Positions 15,727 to 24,402 of a stretch of 33,967 bases of DNA are shown in pieces. Source of the stretch: an uncultured Dorea sp. (GTDB taxonomy: Bacteria; Bacillota; Clostridia; Lachnospirales; Lachnospiraceae); assembly GCA_947645355.1 (NCBI GenBank), contig CANSCI010000020.1, forward strand, positions 1 through 33,967. Reading direction: 5' to 3'. The first letter of the stretch is position 1; every line of letters starts with the position of its first letter. Below the pieces are notes generated by a model, which saw only the letters and a list, made by a program, of their open reading frames with translations, made no database searches and was not told the DNA's origin. A program made the position numbers and the translations under genes.

Positions 15727-17028
15727 ATGTATAAATATTTGCCGATTACAGATGTATACGCAAGAGAAATACTAGATTCCCGCGGGAATCCGACGATAGA
15801 GGTGGAAGTGTTGGCTGGAGATGAATTCTGCGGAAAGGCCAGTGTGCCGTCCGGAGCTTCTACCGGTCAGTTTGAGGCGCTTGAACTGAGAGATCAGGAG
15901 GAGCGCTACGGCGGACTCGGGGTTGAGATGGCAGTTGACAATGTGAATGCACGGATTGCCCCGGTGATCATCGGGTTAAATGTATTTGATCAGGTTACAT
16001 TAGATGAGATCCTGCAGGAAGTAGACGGTACAAAGGACAAATCCGACCTGGGCGCCAATGCGATGCTGGGGGTTTCTATGGCGGCAGCCCGGGCTGCGTC
16101 CCTTGCTCTGGGGCTTCCGCTGTATTCCTATCTGGGGGGCGTGAATGCCAGCAGAATGCCGGTTCCTATGATGAATATTATGAACGGCGGGCGGCATGCG
16201 GACAACACGATAGATATTCAGGAATTTATGATTATGCCGACCGGCGCCTGTTGTTTCCGGGAAGGGCTTCGGATGTGCGCCGAGATCTACCACACGCTCA
16301 AGAGGCTGTTAAAGGAGGCAGGATTAAGCACAGCTGTCGGGGATGAGGGAGGCTTCGCCCCGGATCTTCCAGATGCGAAGGCAGCACTGCGCCTGATCGT
16401 AAATGCTGTGGAAAAGGCCGGATATCAGCCTGGCAAGGACATCCGGCTTGCTTTGGATGTAGCTGCAACAGAGTTGTATGATAACAAATTCGGGAAATAT
16501 GTGTTTGAAGGCGAAGGGAAGATGCAGGGGAGCAGCGTCGTCCGTTCGGTGGAGGAGTTGATCGACTATTATGAGGAACTGATGGAGGAATTTCCGATTG
16601 TGTCTATTGAGGATCCCCTGGATGAGGAGGACTGGGACGGCTGGGAACTTCTGACTACCAGGCTGGGAATCCACACACAGCTTGTGGGGGATGATCTATT
16701 TGTGACAAATACAGAGCGGTTGAAAAAAGGAATTAAAAAAGAGGCTGCCAACGCCATTTTAATAAAGGTGAATCAGATCGGTACACTGACAGAAGCTTTC
16801 GATGCCATTGAAATGGCCAAGAATGCAGGTTACAGGACGGTCATCTCACACCGGTCAGGAGAAACAGCCGATACTATGATCGCAGATATTGCGGTTGCAT
16901 TTAATGCCGGACAGATCAAGACCGGTGCGCCGTGCCGTTCAGAAAGAGTGGAAAAATATAATCAACTGCTTCGGATTGAGGAACGGCTGGGAAATGTGGC
17001 GAGATACGATAATCCGTTTGAGAAGTAA
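15727..17028 (+). CDS. eno: Enolase
   Basis: Enolase converts 2-phosphoglycerate to phosphoenolpyruvate in glycolysis. The 433-residue protein starts [20 protein letters not shown], with an AGGAGGAGG ribosome binding site immediately upstream. The frame is open for about 100 codons before that by chance, and that stretch carries no homology. Catalytic residues are seen: Glu207 in GDEGGFAPD, Lys347 in LIKVNQIGT and His375 in SHRSGETAD. Metal ligands lie in [17 protein letters not shown] and VGDDLFVTN. The C-terminal [20 protein letters not shown] is also canonical. It is a single-gene unit ending in a hairpin terminator. Confidence 0.97.
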   Translation: MYKYLPITDVYAREILDSRGNPTIEVEVLAGDEFCGKASVPSGASTGQFEALELRDQEERYGGLGVEMAVDNVNARIAPVIIGLNVFDQVTLDEILQEVDGTKDKSDLGANAMLGVSMAAARAASLALGLPLYSYLGGVNASRMPVPMMNIMNGGRHADNTIDIQEFMIMPTGACCFREGLRMCAEIYHTLKRLLKEAGLSTAVGDEGGFAPDLPDAKAALRLIVNAVEKAGYQPGKDIRLALDVAATELYDNKFGKYVFEGEGKMQGSSVVRSVEELIDYYEELMEEFPIVSIEDPLDEEDWDGWELLTTRLGIHTQLVGDDLFVTNTERLKKGIKKEAANAILIKVNQIGTLTEAFDAIEMAKNAGYRTVISHRSGETADTMIADIAVAFNAGQIKTGAPCRSERVEKYNQLLRIEERLGNVARYDNPFEK

Positions 17029-17048
17029 TGGTCATTATGAGAAAAGAA

Positions 17049-17080
17049 ATGCCGCAGAGCTCTGGCGCTGCGGTATTTTT
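17049..17080. terminator. Intrinsic terminator after eno, possibly bidirectional
   Basis: ATGCCGCAG pairs with CTGCGGTAT (17049-17057 with 17068-17076) and TTTTT follows. On the opposite strand the stem is followed by ATTTCTTTT, so it may also end transcripts from the MATE gene. The 187 bases from here to the MATE stop hold no gene I can support. Confidence 0.75.
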
Positions 17081-17267
17081 GCATGGTGCGGCAAGTAAGG
17101 GAATATATTGCGGAGCCAGGGGAGATATTTCTCTGAAAAAATAGCTTGCCCCTGCTCCCGGTTTTGTCTTTGAAGGATTTTTTTACGTAAAAGGAGACCC
17201 AGAGAATCCTGAAATGACCGCGTACAGGGGAAGCCGGTCTCATCGATATCGGCAGAGGCCCCGGGGT

Positions 17268-18629
17268 TCAAAAATCCCGGGTAATATTTTTCAGCCACTT
17301 ATAGCTTTTATAATGCTTATAAATAAAAGGTATCTTCACAAATTCATCCGTACAGATCAGGAAATACACCCACATCGGCGGCAGTTTTAAGACAAAGGCT
17401 GCGATGAAGCCCAGAGGGACAGCATACACCCACATGTCGATCGTGTCGCAGATGAAGCCCCATTTCGAGTCGCCGCCGCAGCGGAATACTCCGCAGATGA
17501 GCGCTGTGTTCACTGCCTGTCCCACTACATAGTACATATTGATGAACAGCATGATATTTAAGTATCCCTGAGCAGTCTGAGTCAGGTCTGCCATGTTTAA
17601 AAACAGAGGTCTCAGCAGAAAAATCACGATACCTCCCAGAATTCCGCTCACAAGTGTGATCCGGCAGAAACGAGAAGCGTCTGCCTTCACTGTTTCCGTG
17701 CGGCCTGCACCAATGGATTTTCCCAGGAGGATAGCCCCTGCATTGGCAATGCCAAAGCAGGCCACTGTACCCAGATTCCGGGCTACGACAACTACAGCGT
17801 TGGCCGCCACAATATCACTCCCAAGATGTCCCATAATCACAGAATACATGGAAAATGCAACGCCCCATACAACTTCGTTTCCAAAAGCGGGGAGAGAATA
17901 TTTCAGAAAGTCCGAAAACAGAACTTTATTTCGCGCCCAGAGATTCTTTATGCGGAATCGTATGGTTCGGGAATGCCCGTTGTCAATAAGGCAGATGAGA
18001 AGTTCAATCCCCCTGGAAATGCTGGTTGCCAGGGCAACCCCTGTAATCCCAAGCTTTGGAGCTCCGAAGAGTCCGAAGATAAATACGGCATTTAAGAGGA
18101 TGTTTAAGATCAGGGCAGAACCATTGGCAGCGGTGGCAAACACTACACGTTCGATGGTACGCATGGTACATAAGTATACCTGGGAAATACTCATAAATAA
18201 GTAAGAAAAACTCACTGTCTGCAGGTAGGGGATTCCTGTGATAATGAGTGCTTCTTCGTTGGTGAAAACCCTCATCAAGAACGAAGGAAAGAAAAATGCC
18301 AGGATAAAAAATGCTGTGGATACCAGGATAGAGAGCTGCATGCCGATTCCCATAATCCGTTCAATGGTGGCAGTGTCCTGTTTGCCCCAATATTGTGCTG
18401 CCAGCATAATCACTCCTGAGGAGATGCCTGCGTATACCAGACTTAAGACAAACATAATCTGACTGGCGAGAGAGCCGGCCGCAAGGGCATTCTGATTTAC
18501 AAAACCAAGCATGATTACGTCTGCGGAGCTTACCGCAGTTGTAACCAGATTTTGTAAAACAATGGGGATCGCAAGGCGGGCCATGGCCCGGTTAAAAGAA
18601 GGACTGCCTGCGCCAAGTTGTGTCTGCAT
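17268..18629 (-). CDS. MATE-family multidrug/cation antiporter
   Basis: A polytopic membrane protein of 453 residues with about twelve hydrophobic segments in two similar halves, typical of MATE transporters that exchange organic cations or drugs for Na+ or H+. The conserved first helix region reads MARLAIPIVLQNLVTTAVSSADVIMLGF. The second half repeats the pattern around SLPAFGNEVVWGVAFSMYSVIMGHLG. The start at 18629 is chosen because GGAGG lies 8 bases upstream. A longer in-frame extension to 18695 would place that ribosome binding site inside the gene. It is transcribed alone, divergently from the FNT-like gene. The substrate is unknown. Confidence 0.92.
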   Translation of the reverse strand: MQTQLGAGSPSFNRAMARLAIPIVLQNLVTTAVSSADVIMLGFVNQNALAAGSLASQIMFVLSLVYAGISSGVIMLAAQYWGKQDTATIERIMGIGMQLSILVSTAFFILAFFFPSFLMRVFTNEEALIITGIPYLQTVSFSYLFMSISQVYLCTMRTIERVVFATAANGSALILNILLNAVFIFGLFGAPKLGITGVALATSISRGIELLICLIDNGHSRTIRFRIKNLWARNKVLFSDFLKYSLPAFGNEVVWGVAFSMYSVIMGHLGSDIVAANAVVVVARNLGTVACFGIANAGAILLGKSIGAGRTETVKADASRFCRITLVSGILGGIVIFLLRPLFLNMADLTQTAQGYLNIMLFINMYYVVGQAVNTALICGVFRCGGDSKWGFICDTIDMWVYAVPLGFIAAFVLKLPPMWVYFLICTDEFVKIPFIYKHYKSYKWLKNITRDF

Positions 18630-18777
18630 GATATAATCCTCCATACATTTTAGTAATACAGTACCATTGTAGAGGATAATCACTGAAATTGCCACATAAA
18701 ATCTTGACTCTAACTGTAAAAAAGTTTATAAAGAAATATGATACAATGTATTTTAAGAATATCTGGAAGTAGATGTC

Positions 18778-18806
18778 TTGACAGAATGAGAGACAAAGTT
18801 TGTATA
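18778..18806 (+). promoter_or_regulatory. Candidate promoter of the FNT-like gene
   Basis: A perfect TTGACA (18778-18783) is followed after 17 bases by TGTATA (18801-18806). A second candidate upstream is TTGACT (18704-18709) with TATAAA (18727-18732), also spaced 17. Either would serve the gene beginning at 18843. Confidence 0.45.
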
Positions 18807-18842
18807 TGAGAGAAAGAGTTATTGCAAAGGAGTTGCATAAAG

Positions 18843-19460
18843 ATGGCAGTAAATACGAAAAAAGGGAAAAACATGGATAAAAATATTTCTTTAAATTTCA
18901 AGCAGGGAATAGCGGCCGGATTATTGCTTTCCTGCGGGATCGTAGTCAATAGCGTGGCAGATAACCGGTGGCTCGGGGCAGTTTTTTTCACGGTGGGGCT
19001 TCTGACGATTATTGACAGGGGGCTTAAGCTGTATACGGGAAAGATCGGCTTTTATAAGACTGTTCCGGTGAAAGAACTGATCACTATGTTCATCGGCAAC
19101 AATATAGGGATTCTAATTCCGGCCTATATTACAGCATATTATAAGCCGGAGGTAATGGAAACGATGCAGGCAGTCAGTGATCAGAAGTTCAGCAACTCCT
19201 GTATGTATATGTTTCTGTACGGATGCTTATGCGGAATGATGGTGTTTACAGCTGTTTGCTGCAGGAATCAACTGATTACAGTGCTTGCGATCGCAACATT
19301 TATCATGTGCGGTTGGGAACACTGTATTGTAGATTTCACATATCTTATGTTAAATCTCAGCTTACTGAATACTGCAAAATTTTTCTGCGTAGTGTTGGGC
19401 AATTCTGTCGGGGCAATTGCCCTGCATTGGCTGATTGATGAGAATATCCAGAAGGAATAG
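18843..19460 (+). CDS. Short formate/nitrite-transporter (FNT)-like membrane protein
   Basis: A hydrophobic protein of about 205 residues with some six membrane segments. Several blocks line up with FocA/NirC channels: LYTGKIGFY (FocA LFTST region), FIGNNIGILIPAYITAYY (GNLVGAL), CGWEHCIVDFTYLMLN (GFEHSIANMF, with the central pore histidine) and GNSVGAIALHWL (GNIIGG). It is much shorter than FocA (about 285), mainly at the N-terminus and in loops. FNT proteins form pentameric channels for formate, nitrite or hydrosulfide; the solute here is unknown. The start is ATG 18843 (AAAGGAG 10 bases upstream) or ATG 18873 (AAGGGA 6 bases upstream). The AraC gene follows within 40 bases and may be cotranscribed. 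Confidence 0.72.
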   Translation: MAVNTKKGKNMDKNISLNFKQGIAAGLLLSCGIVVNSVADNRWLGAVFFTVGLLTIIDRGLKLYTGKIGFYKTVPVKELITMFIGNNIGILIPAYITAYYKPEVMETMQAVSDQKFSNSCMYMFLYGCLCGMMVFTAVCCRNQLITVLAIATFIMCGWEHCIVDFTYLMLNLSLLNTAKFFCVVLGNSVGAIALHWLIDENIQKE

Positions 19461-19497
19461 AGCAAGAGCATTAATGCAGCATAAGGAGTTTCTTGTT

Positions 19498-20409
19498 ATG
19501 GAAAACGCATATGTTTTAGAATTATCAGAATCTAAGTTCAAGGATCTGTACATCTGTTCCTGCGGCTATGCCCAATGTGAACCTCTGCACAGCTTCGGAC
19601 CGGCCGTGCGCCCCAATTACCTGATCCATTATATTATAGACGGGGCGGGGGTCTATCAAGTTGGAGAGCGTAAGTACCGGCTGGGAGCCGGGGAAGGATT
19701 TCTGGTGGAGCCGGAGGTGCTGACATACTATCAGGCTGACCGGGATGAACCATGGAGTTACTTGTGGATCGGCTTTGCAGGGAAATATGCGAAAGAATAT
19801 CTGGAGGATCTGGGGTTAAACAGCAGACAGCTTACGTTTCACAGCAGTCAGGGGGAGGAGATCAGGGAGCTGCTCCTTAGTATGCTGAAGTGCCAGGATG
19901 GGTCTGCGGCGGGGCAGTACCGTCTGCAGAGTCTGTTATACGGTTTTTTTGAAGTTTTGTCCAGGGATGTTGTGGTGAAGGAAAACGCGCAGTCCATGGA
20001 GAATTTTTATATTGAGCGGGCAATCAAATATATCAAAAATTATTATTCCGAGGGGATTAAGGTTATGGACATTGCCGATTATCTGTGTGTGAACCGGAGT
20101 TACCTCTATAAGCTTTTTAAAAACAACCTTCGGATGTCCCCCCAGGAGCTTCTGACCAGGTTTCGGATCTCAAGGTCAAAGGAACTTCTGAGCGTGACGA
20201 AGCTGTCCATAGAAAATATAGCGCTTTCCTGTGGATATCAGGATGCGCTTGTCTTTTCTAAAGCCTTTAAAAAGACTGTGGGGTGTGTTCCTACTGCTTA
20301 CCGGAGGGAGCATGCAAAGGAAGTCGGCAGGAATCTTGCCAAGAACAAGGAACTGTTGGAGGAATTGAGGGGAAGGCATCTGCCGGAAGGTGAATCAAAA
20401 GAGTTGTGA
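19498..20409 (+). CDS. AraC-family transcriptional regulator
   Basis: A 303-residue regulator. The N-terminal half (about 20-150) is a cupin-like sugar-sensing domain with HYIIDGAGVYQVGERKYRLGAGEGFLVEP. The C-terminal 100 residues (about 180-280) carry two helix-turn-helix motifs, IADYLCVNRSYLYKLFKNN and IENIALSCGYQDALVFSKAFKK, ending in the family's GCVPTAYRR. The start at 19498 follows AAGGAG by 9 bases. An in-frame extension back to 19435 overlaps the preceding gene and is rejected. Its position just upstream of an alpha-galactosidase gene suggests an activator responding to an alpha-galactoside, as in MsmR/RafR systems. That is inferred. Confidence 0.92.
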   Translation: MENAYVLELSESKFKDLYICSCGYAQCEPLHSFGPAVRPNYLIHYIIDGAGVYQVGERKYRLGAGEGFLVEPEVLTYYQADRDEPWSYLWIGFAGKYAKEYLEDLGLNSRQLTFHSSQGEEIRELLLSMLKCQDGSAAGQYRLQSLLYGFFEVLSRDVVVKENAQSMENFYIERAIKYIKNYYSEGIKVMDIADYLCVNRSYLYKLFKNNLRMSPQELLTRFRISRSKELLSVTKLSIENIALSCGYQDALVFSKAFKKTVGCVPTAYRREHAKEVGRNLAKNKELLEELRGRHLPEGESKEL

Positions 20410-20460
20410 AAAGTTCCTGCAGGACGCAAAAAAGAGGTGATCAAGGAAACATTTTGACTG

Positions 20461-20509
20461 TTTGTAGAAACAAAAGAATCTATCTGCTTTTTTGTGCAGC
20501 GGCTATGAT
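20461..20509 (+). promoter_or_regulatory. Promoter and possible operator of the alpha-galactosidase gene
   Basis: TATGAT (20504-20509) has no good -35 at the right distance (TATCTG), as expected for an activator-dependent promoter. An inverted repeat TTTGT-AGAA-ACAAA (20461-20474) is centred about 48 bases before the predicted transcription start and could be the AraC-type regulator's site. Confidence 0.4.
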
Positions 20510-20562
20510 ATAGACATGTTGAAAGTGTCTTTAAAAATCAAAATACACAGGAGGATTTTGCA

Positions 20563-22791
20563 GTGAATATTTTATATCATGAAAGAAGCCGGACATTTCA
20601 CCTGTACAACGATTCGGTCAGCTACATTATGATGATTATGAAAAACGGCCACCTTGGTCAGCTGTATTATGGGAAGCATATTCGCGACAAAGAGGATTTT
20701 TCTTATCTTCTGGAAATCTGTGAACGTCCGATGACTTCCTGCGTCTATGAAAATGACGGCGCATTTTCCCTGGAGCACATCAGGCAGGAATATCCTGTGT
20801 TCGGAACGACGGACTACAGGCAGCCTGCGGTAGAGGTCAGGCAGGAGAATGGCAGCAGGATTTCAGATTTTACCTATCAGGGACATGAGATAACAAAGGG
20901 TAAACCAAAGCTTACCGGACTTCCGGCTACCTATACGGAATCAGAGGAAGAAGCAAAGACGCTTACAGTCACATTAAAGGATGAAGTGACAGGCATCCGT
21001 GCTGAGCTTTTTTACACGATCTTTGAGCAGGGCGGCATCCTTGCGAGAAGTGTGAGGCTCTGCAATGAAGGGGAACGGCCGGTGCGTCTGACCCGGGTGA
21101 TGAGTCTGAGTCTTGACCTGCCGGACTGTGACTATGAGTGGCAGCAGCTATCCGGATGTTGGGCGCGGGAGTGCCACGTTCGGAAACGTAATCTGGAACA
21201 GGGGATCCAGTCCATCGGAAGTATGAGGGGCAATTCCTCCCATGAGCAGAATCCGTTCCTTGTATTGAAACGCAGAAATGCAGATGAGAGACAGGGAGAA
21301 GTGCTTGGATTTTCCTTTATCTACAGCGGCAATTACCGGATCCAGGCGGAGGTGGACGCCCATCGTACACTCCGGGTGCTGGCAGGTATTGATCCGGAAA
21401 CATTTGAGTGGAAGCTGAACTGCGGTGATTCTTTTCAGACGCCGGAGGCGGTTATGGTCTATACAGACAAGGGGCTTAACCATATGAGCCAGACCTTTCA
21501 CAAATTATACCAGAAGCGCCTGGCGAGGGGGTATTGGAGGGATAAGACAAGGCCGATCCTGAACAATAACTGGGAGGCAACCTATTTTGACTTTACCGAG
21601 GAACGACTGGTTGAGATCGCAAAAAAGGCAAAAGAATGCGGCGTTGAATTGTTTGTACTGGACGACGGCTGGTTTGGTGCGCGCAGCAGTGACAAGGCAG
21701 GTCTCGGTGACTGGGTGGCTAATCCTGAGCGGCTTCCCGGAGGAGTTGCCCAAATTGCAGAAAAAATAGAGGATATGGGGATGAAATTCGGCCTCTGGTT
21801 TGAGCCGGAGATGGTAAATAAAGATTCTGACTTTTACAGGAAACACCCTGACTGGATTCTCTCTGCACCGGGGCGGCAGACTTCCCATGGGCGGAATCAA
21901 TACGTGCTGGATTTTTCCAGAAAAGAAGTGGTGGATGCTGTTTATGTCCAGATATCCCGGATCTTGAGGGAAGCTAAGATATCTTATATCAAATGGGACA
22001 TGAACCGCAGCATTACGGAGTGTTATTCTAAGGCTCTGCCGGCGGACAGGCAGGGAGAGGTTTATCATCGGTATATTCTGGGCGTGTATGATCTTTATGA
22101 ACGTCTGACCAGTGAATTTCCGGAGATTCTGTTTGAATCCTGTGCAAGCGGCGGCGGGCGGTTCGATCCGGGAATGTTATATTATGCACCGCAGGCCTGG
22201 ACCAGTGACGACAGTGATGCTGTGGAGCGGCTGAAGATTCAGTACGGGACTTCCATGTGTTATCCTGTCAGCAGTATGGGAACCCACGTATCCGTTGCGC
22301 CGAACCACCAGGTTTTCCGCGATACTCCGCTGCATACAAGGGCAAATGTTGCTTATTTTGGGACATTTGGCTATGAGCTGGATCTGAATAAGTTGACGGA
22401 GGAAGAGCAGAAGGAAGTAAAAGAACAGATCGCATTTATGAAAAAGTACCGGGAGGTGCTGCAGTTTGGCACATTTTATCGGTTGAAAAGCCCGTTTGAG
22501 GGGAATGAAACGGCCTGGATGGTTGTAAGTGAAGACAAAAAGACAGCTTTGGTCGGATGGTATCGGGTGCTGAATTGTGTAAATGGGTCATATACCCGTG
22601 TGCGCCTGGAGGGACTGAACCCGGAGTATCAATACCGGAATGTGAATACGGGGATCCGCCATTATGGGGATGAGCTTATGCATGCCGGTCTGATTACAAG
22701 TGATGAGACGGCGGGACAAGTGTCCGGGGATGCACACCATTGTACAGATTTTGAATCCAGGATTTATGTGTTGGAGGGAGAAGAGGTTTGA
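20563..22791 (+). CDS. Alpha-galactosidase, glycoside hydrolase family 36
   Basis: A 742-residue cytoplasmic enzyme with no signal peptide that removes terminal alpha-1,6-galactose from melibiose, raffinose or stachyose. It has an N-terminal beta-sandwich (about 1-320), a TIM barrel (about 330-650) and a C-terminal sheet domain. The nucleophile is Asp479 in IKWDMNRS and the acid/base is Asp549 in WTSDDSD, matching numbering known for Geobacillus AgaA/AgaB. Substrate loop motifs FVLDDGWFGAR, GLWFEPEM and ESCASGGGRFD are present. The start is GTG, 8 bases after AGGAGG. It is controlled, by inference, by the AraC regulator upstream. No sugar transporter gene is in the window, so uptake must be encoded elsewhere. 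Confidence 0.95.
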   Translation: MNILYHERSRTFHLYNDSVSYIMMIMKNGHLGQLYYGKHIRDKEDFSYLLEICERPMTSCVYENDGAFSLEHIRQEYPVFGTTDYRQPAVEVRQENGSRISDFTYQGHEITKGKPKLTGLPATYTESEEEAKTLTVTLKDEVTGIRAELFYTIFEQGGILARSVRLCNEGERPVRLTRVMSLSLDLPDCDYEWQQLSGCWARECHVRKRNLEQGIQSIGSMRGNSSHEQNPFLVLKRRNADERQGEVLGFSFIYSGNYRIQAEVDAHRTLRVLAGIDPETFEWKLNCGDSFQTPEAVMVYTDKGLNHMSQTFHKLYQKRLARGYWRDKTRPILNNNWEATYFDFTEERLVEIAKKAKECGVELFVLDDGWFGARSSDKAGLGDWVANPERLPGGVAQIAEKIEDMGMKFGLWFEPEMVNKDSDFYRKHPDWILSAPGRQTSHGRNQYVLDFSRKEVVDAVYVQISRILREAKISYIKWDMNRSITECYSKALPADRQGEVYHRYILGVYDLYERLTSEFPEILFESCASGGGRFDPGMLYYAPQAWTSDDSDAVERLKIQYGTSMCYPVSSMGTHVSVAPNHQVFRDTPLHTRANVAYFGTFGYELDLNKLTEEEQKEVKEQIAFMKKYREVLQFGTFYRLKSPFEGNETAWMVVSEDKKTALVGWYRVLNCVNGSYTRVRLEGLNPEYQYRNVNTGIRHYGDELMHAGLITSDETAGQVSGDAHHCTDFESRIYVLEGEEV

Positions 22792-23432
22792 CAAAGAAAA
22801 TGAAATACAGTTCTGCCAGGTTTATTATGATGCTGGCGGGTATCTTTATGATTGGTATGTGTGTGGCAAGCTACAGGATCAGTGGATTTGGAGTGGATGC
22901 TTTCTCCTGTATGAACCTGGGAGTCAGCGGCTTTCTGGGTATGACCTTCGGGACCTGGCAGTTGATCGTCAACGCGGTCCTGCTGGTGATCGTCTGGTTT
23001 ACTGTCAGATCCTGCATCCGGCTGGGCACATTGGTCAATATGGTTTTTGTAGGGTATACGGCAGATTTTCTGTGCTGGCTGGTGCTGGATCAGATGGGTC
23101 TGACAGTTACCATGCCTCTTCGGATTATTTTTTTGATCATTGGGACGCTGTTTGCTTCTATGGGATGCGCATGTTATATGGCTGCAGAGATGGGGATTGC
23201 GCCTTATGACAGTGTGGCTTTTATCATTACGAAGTATGCGGGGGAGAAGATCTCGTTCCGTGCAGCGCGGGTAATGTCTGATCTGGCAGCAGTGTCTGCA
23301 GGAGTTGTGTTCTGCCTGATGGCGGGGAACCGTATCTGGGAGATTGTAGGACTTGGCACTATTATCAATGCCTGTGTCAACGGGCCGCTGATACAATTTT
23401 TCCGTGGGAGATTTGAGAGGTTTGTAAAGTAA
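22788..23432 (+). CDS. YczE/YyaS-like integral membrane protein
   Basis: A 214-residue membrane protein with five or more hydrophobic helices. Sequence elements SYRISGFGVDAFSCMNLG, NMVFVGYTADFLCWL and MGIAPYDSVAFIITK are characteristic of the YczE/YitT-related membrane protein group (COG2364-like), whose function is unknown. The predicted TTG start overlaps the TGA stop of the alpha-galactosidase gene by four bases (TTGA), so translation is probably coupled. An ATG at 22800 is an alternative. Co-expression with a sugar hydrolase raises a possible link to sugar uptake or export, but I see nothing in the protein that proves it. A strong terminator follows. Confidence 0.82.
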   Translation: MTKKMKYSSARFIMMLAGIFMIGMCVASYRISGFGVDAFSCMNLGVSGFLGMTFGTWQLIVNAVLLVIVWFTVRSCIRLGTLVNMVFVGYTADFLCWLVLDQMGLTVTMPLRIIFLIIGTLFASMGCACYMAAEMGIAPYDSVAFIITKYAGEKISFRAARVMSDLAAVSAGVVFCLMAGNRIWEIVGLGTIINACVNGPLIQFFRGRFERFVK

Positions 23433-23471
23433 ACCGGACAGTCAGGAGAAAAAGCCGCAGCGTATACAGAG

Positions 23472-23526
23472 GGAACTGCCGCAGGGCCGGATACCAGATT
23501 GGTTTCGGCATTGCGGCAGTTCCTTC
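23472..23526 (+). terminator. Long-stem terminator after the galactosidase unit
   Basis: GGAACTGCCGCA (23472-23483) pairs perfectly with TGCGGCAGTTCC (23512-23523). The stem extends with AGAG/TTCT-type pairs, and only a short T-rich tail follows. It closes the operon before the convergent BlaI-like gene. Confidence 0.7.
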
Positions 23527-23607
23527 TATGAATGTACTGTAGTCTTTGGGGATAACCGGGAATCTATGTATTATATTTCCTGAATGTTGTCTCCCTGTTT
23601 TTGCAGT

Positions 23608-24192
23608 CTATTTTGCAGAAGTATTATCTGATGGCCGGTGGTCGGCGGCAGACGGTCTCGCTTTTGCTGATTTGACGGAAGTTCTTTTCTTTGCCGGTTT
23701 CTTTTTTTCAACCTTTTCTGGCTGGTTTTCTTTTTTCTCGGTTTCTTCTTTTTTGGTGGATGCTTTTGGTACAGGCTTGCCTGCGGCAATCGCTTCTTCT
23801 GCTTCGCGTGCCAGTTTTTTCCTTCTCCGGGCAACTAATTCTTCCCAGTAATCCAAGTTCTCCGGCTTTGTTTCTCTTCTGATCATAGAGTAGATAATCT
23901 CAAGCATTTCCTGTCTTCCGATATCCTTCCCGAAAAGGTCGTGATAGATATTATTGATATATTCCTCCTGGGAGATGAGAGGGATATAGCTTCTTGATAA
24001 TACGGTTCCGCTGTAGACGATATCTGCAACCTCGATTGCCTTAATGTTAGTCAGTACGCGGAGGCATGCCTGAACAGTGTTGATATTTAAATCTGGATTT
24101 CTCTTCACAAAGTCAGACGCGATTAATGGTTTGTCACTTTCCCATAAGATTTTCATAATTTCCAGCTGCCTGTCACTAAATTGTTTTCTCAT
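23608..24192 (-). CDS. BlaI/MecI/CopY-family repressor with long basic C-terminal tail
   Basis: A 194-residue protein. Residues 1-75 form a winged helix of the BlaI type: LSDRQ-like opening FSDRQLEIMKILWESDKP, recognition helix NTVQACLRVLTNI and wing SRSYIPLIS. Residues 76-120 would be the dimerisation part. From about 121 to the end the chain is low-complexity and rich in Lys, Ala, Glu and Pro (for example VEKKKPAKKRTSVKSAKARP), which ordinary BlaI proteins of about 125 residues lack. No BlaR1-like protease or beta-lactamase gene lies nearby, so it is an orphan. AGGAGG lies 6 bases before the chosen ATG. It is divergent from the cas operon and could act there, which is inference. Confidence 0.82.
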   Translation of the reverse strand: MRKQFSDRQLEIMKILWESDKPLIASDFVKRNPDLNINTVQACLRVLTNIKAIEVADIVYSGTVLSRSYIPLISQEEYINNIYHDLFGKDIGRQEMLEIIYSMIRRETKPENLDYWEELVARRRKKLAREAEEAIAAGKPVPKASTKKEETEKKENQPEKVEKKKPAKKRTSVKSAKARPSAADHRPSDNTSAK

Positions 24193-24208
24193 ACTGAGCC
24201 TCCTGTAT

Positions 24209-24380
24209 TTTGTCCGCAATGGGTATTATTTTATACTTAAATTATTACACAAAAAATACAATATGAAAATATATAAAAGTAAAAAAATAGAAAAATTGAT
24301 AAAATGACCGGGCAGCACTTAATAAATTATATTGTATGTTGTGTCAGATATATGTATAATAGTAACAAATAGCGGACGAA
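24209..24380. promoter_or_regulatory. Shared motif GCGGACRAA in both divergent leader regions
   Basis: GCGGACAAA occurs on the minus strand at 24217-24209, 12 bases after a TATAAA (24235-24230). GCGGACGAA occurs on the plus strand at 24372-24380, 11 bases after the TATAAT of the cas promoter. The near-equal placement downstream of two divergent -10 elements makes a common operator possible. The strip between them is very AT-rich and holds no gene. Confidence 0.4.
24332..24360 (+). promoter_or_regulatory. Promoter of the cas operon
   Basis: TTGTAT (24332-24337) and a perfect TATAAT (24355-24360) are 17 bases apart, about 43 bases before the cas3 start. No other good promoter was noticed within the tightly packed cas genes. 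Confidence 0.7.
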
Positions 24381-24402
24381 AAAATAAAGAGTATGGGTGA
24401 AT

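Noticed and set aside
17250-17285. GGTTCAA-like segment resembling a tRNA T-arm
   Set aside because: The stem does not pair with a 7-base loop, and no acceptor, D or anticodon arms could be found.
17593-18204. A 203-codon plus-strand open frame inside the MATE gene region
   Set aside because: It lies opposite clear transmembrane coding sequence of the MATE gene and is arginine/proline-rich, as expected for a shadow frame.
23546-23851. A 101-codon plus-strand frame opposite the BlaI-like tail
   Set aside because: It is phenylalanine/serine-rich because it is the complement of the Lys-rich tail. No ribosome binding site or promoter was seen.
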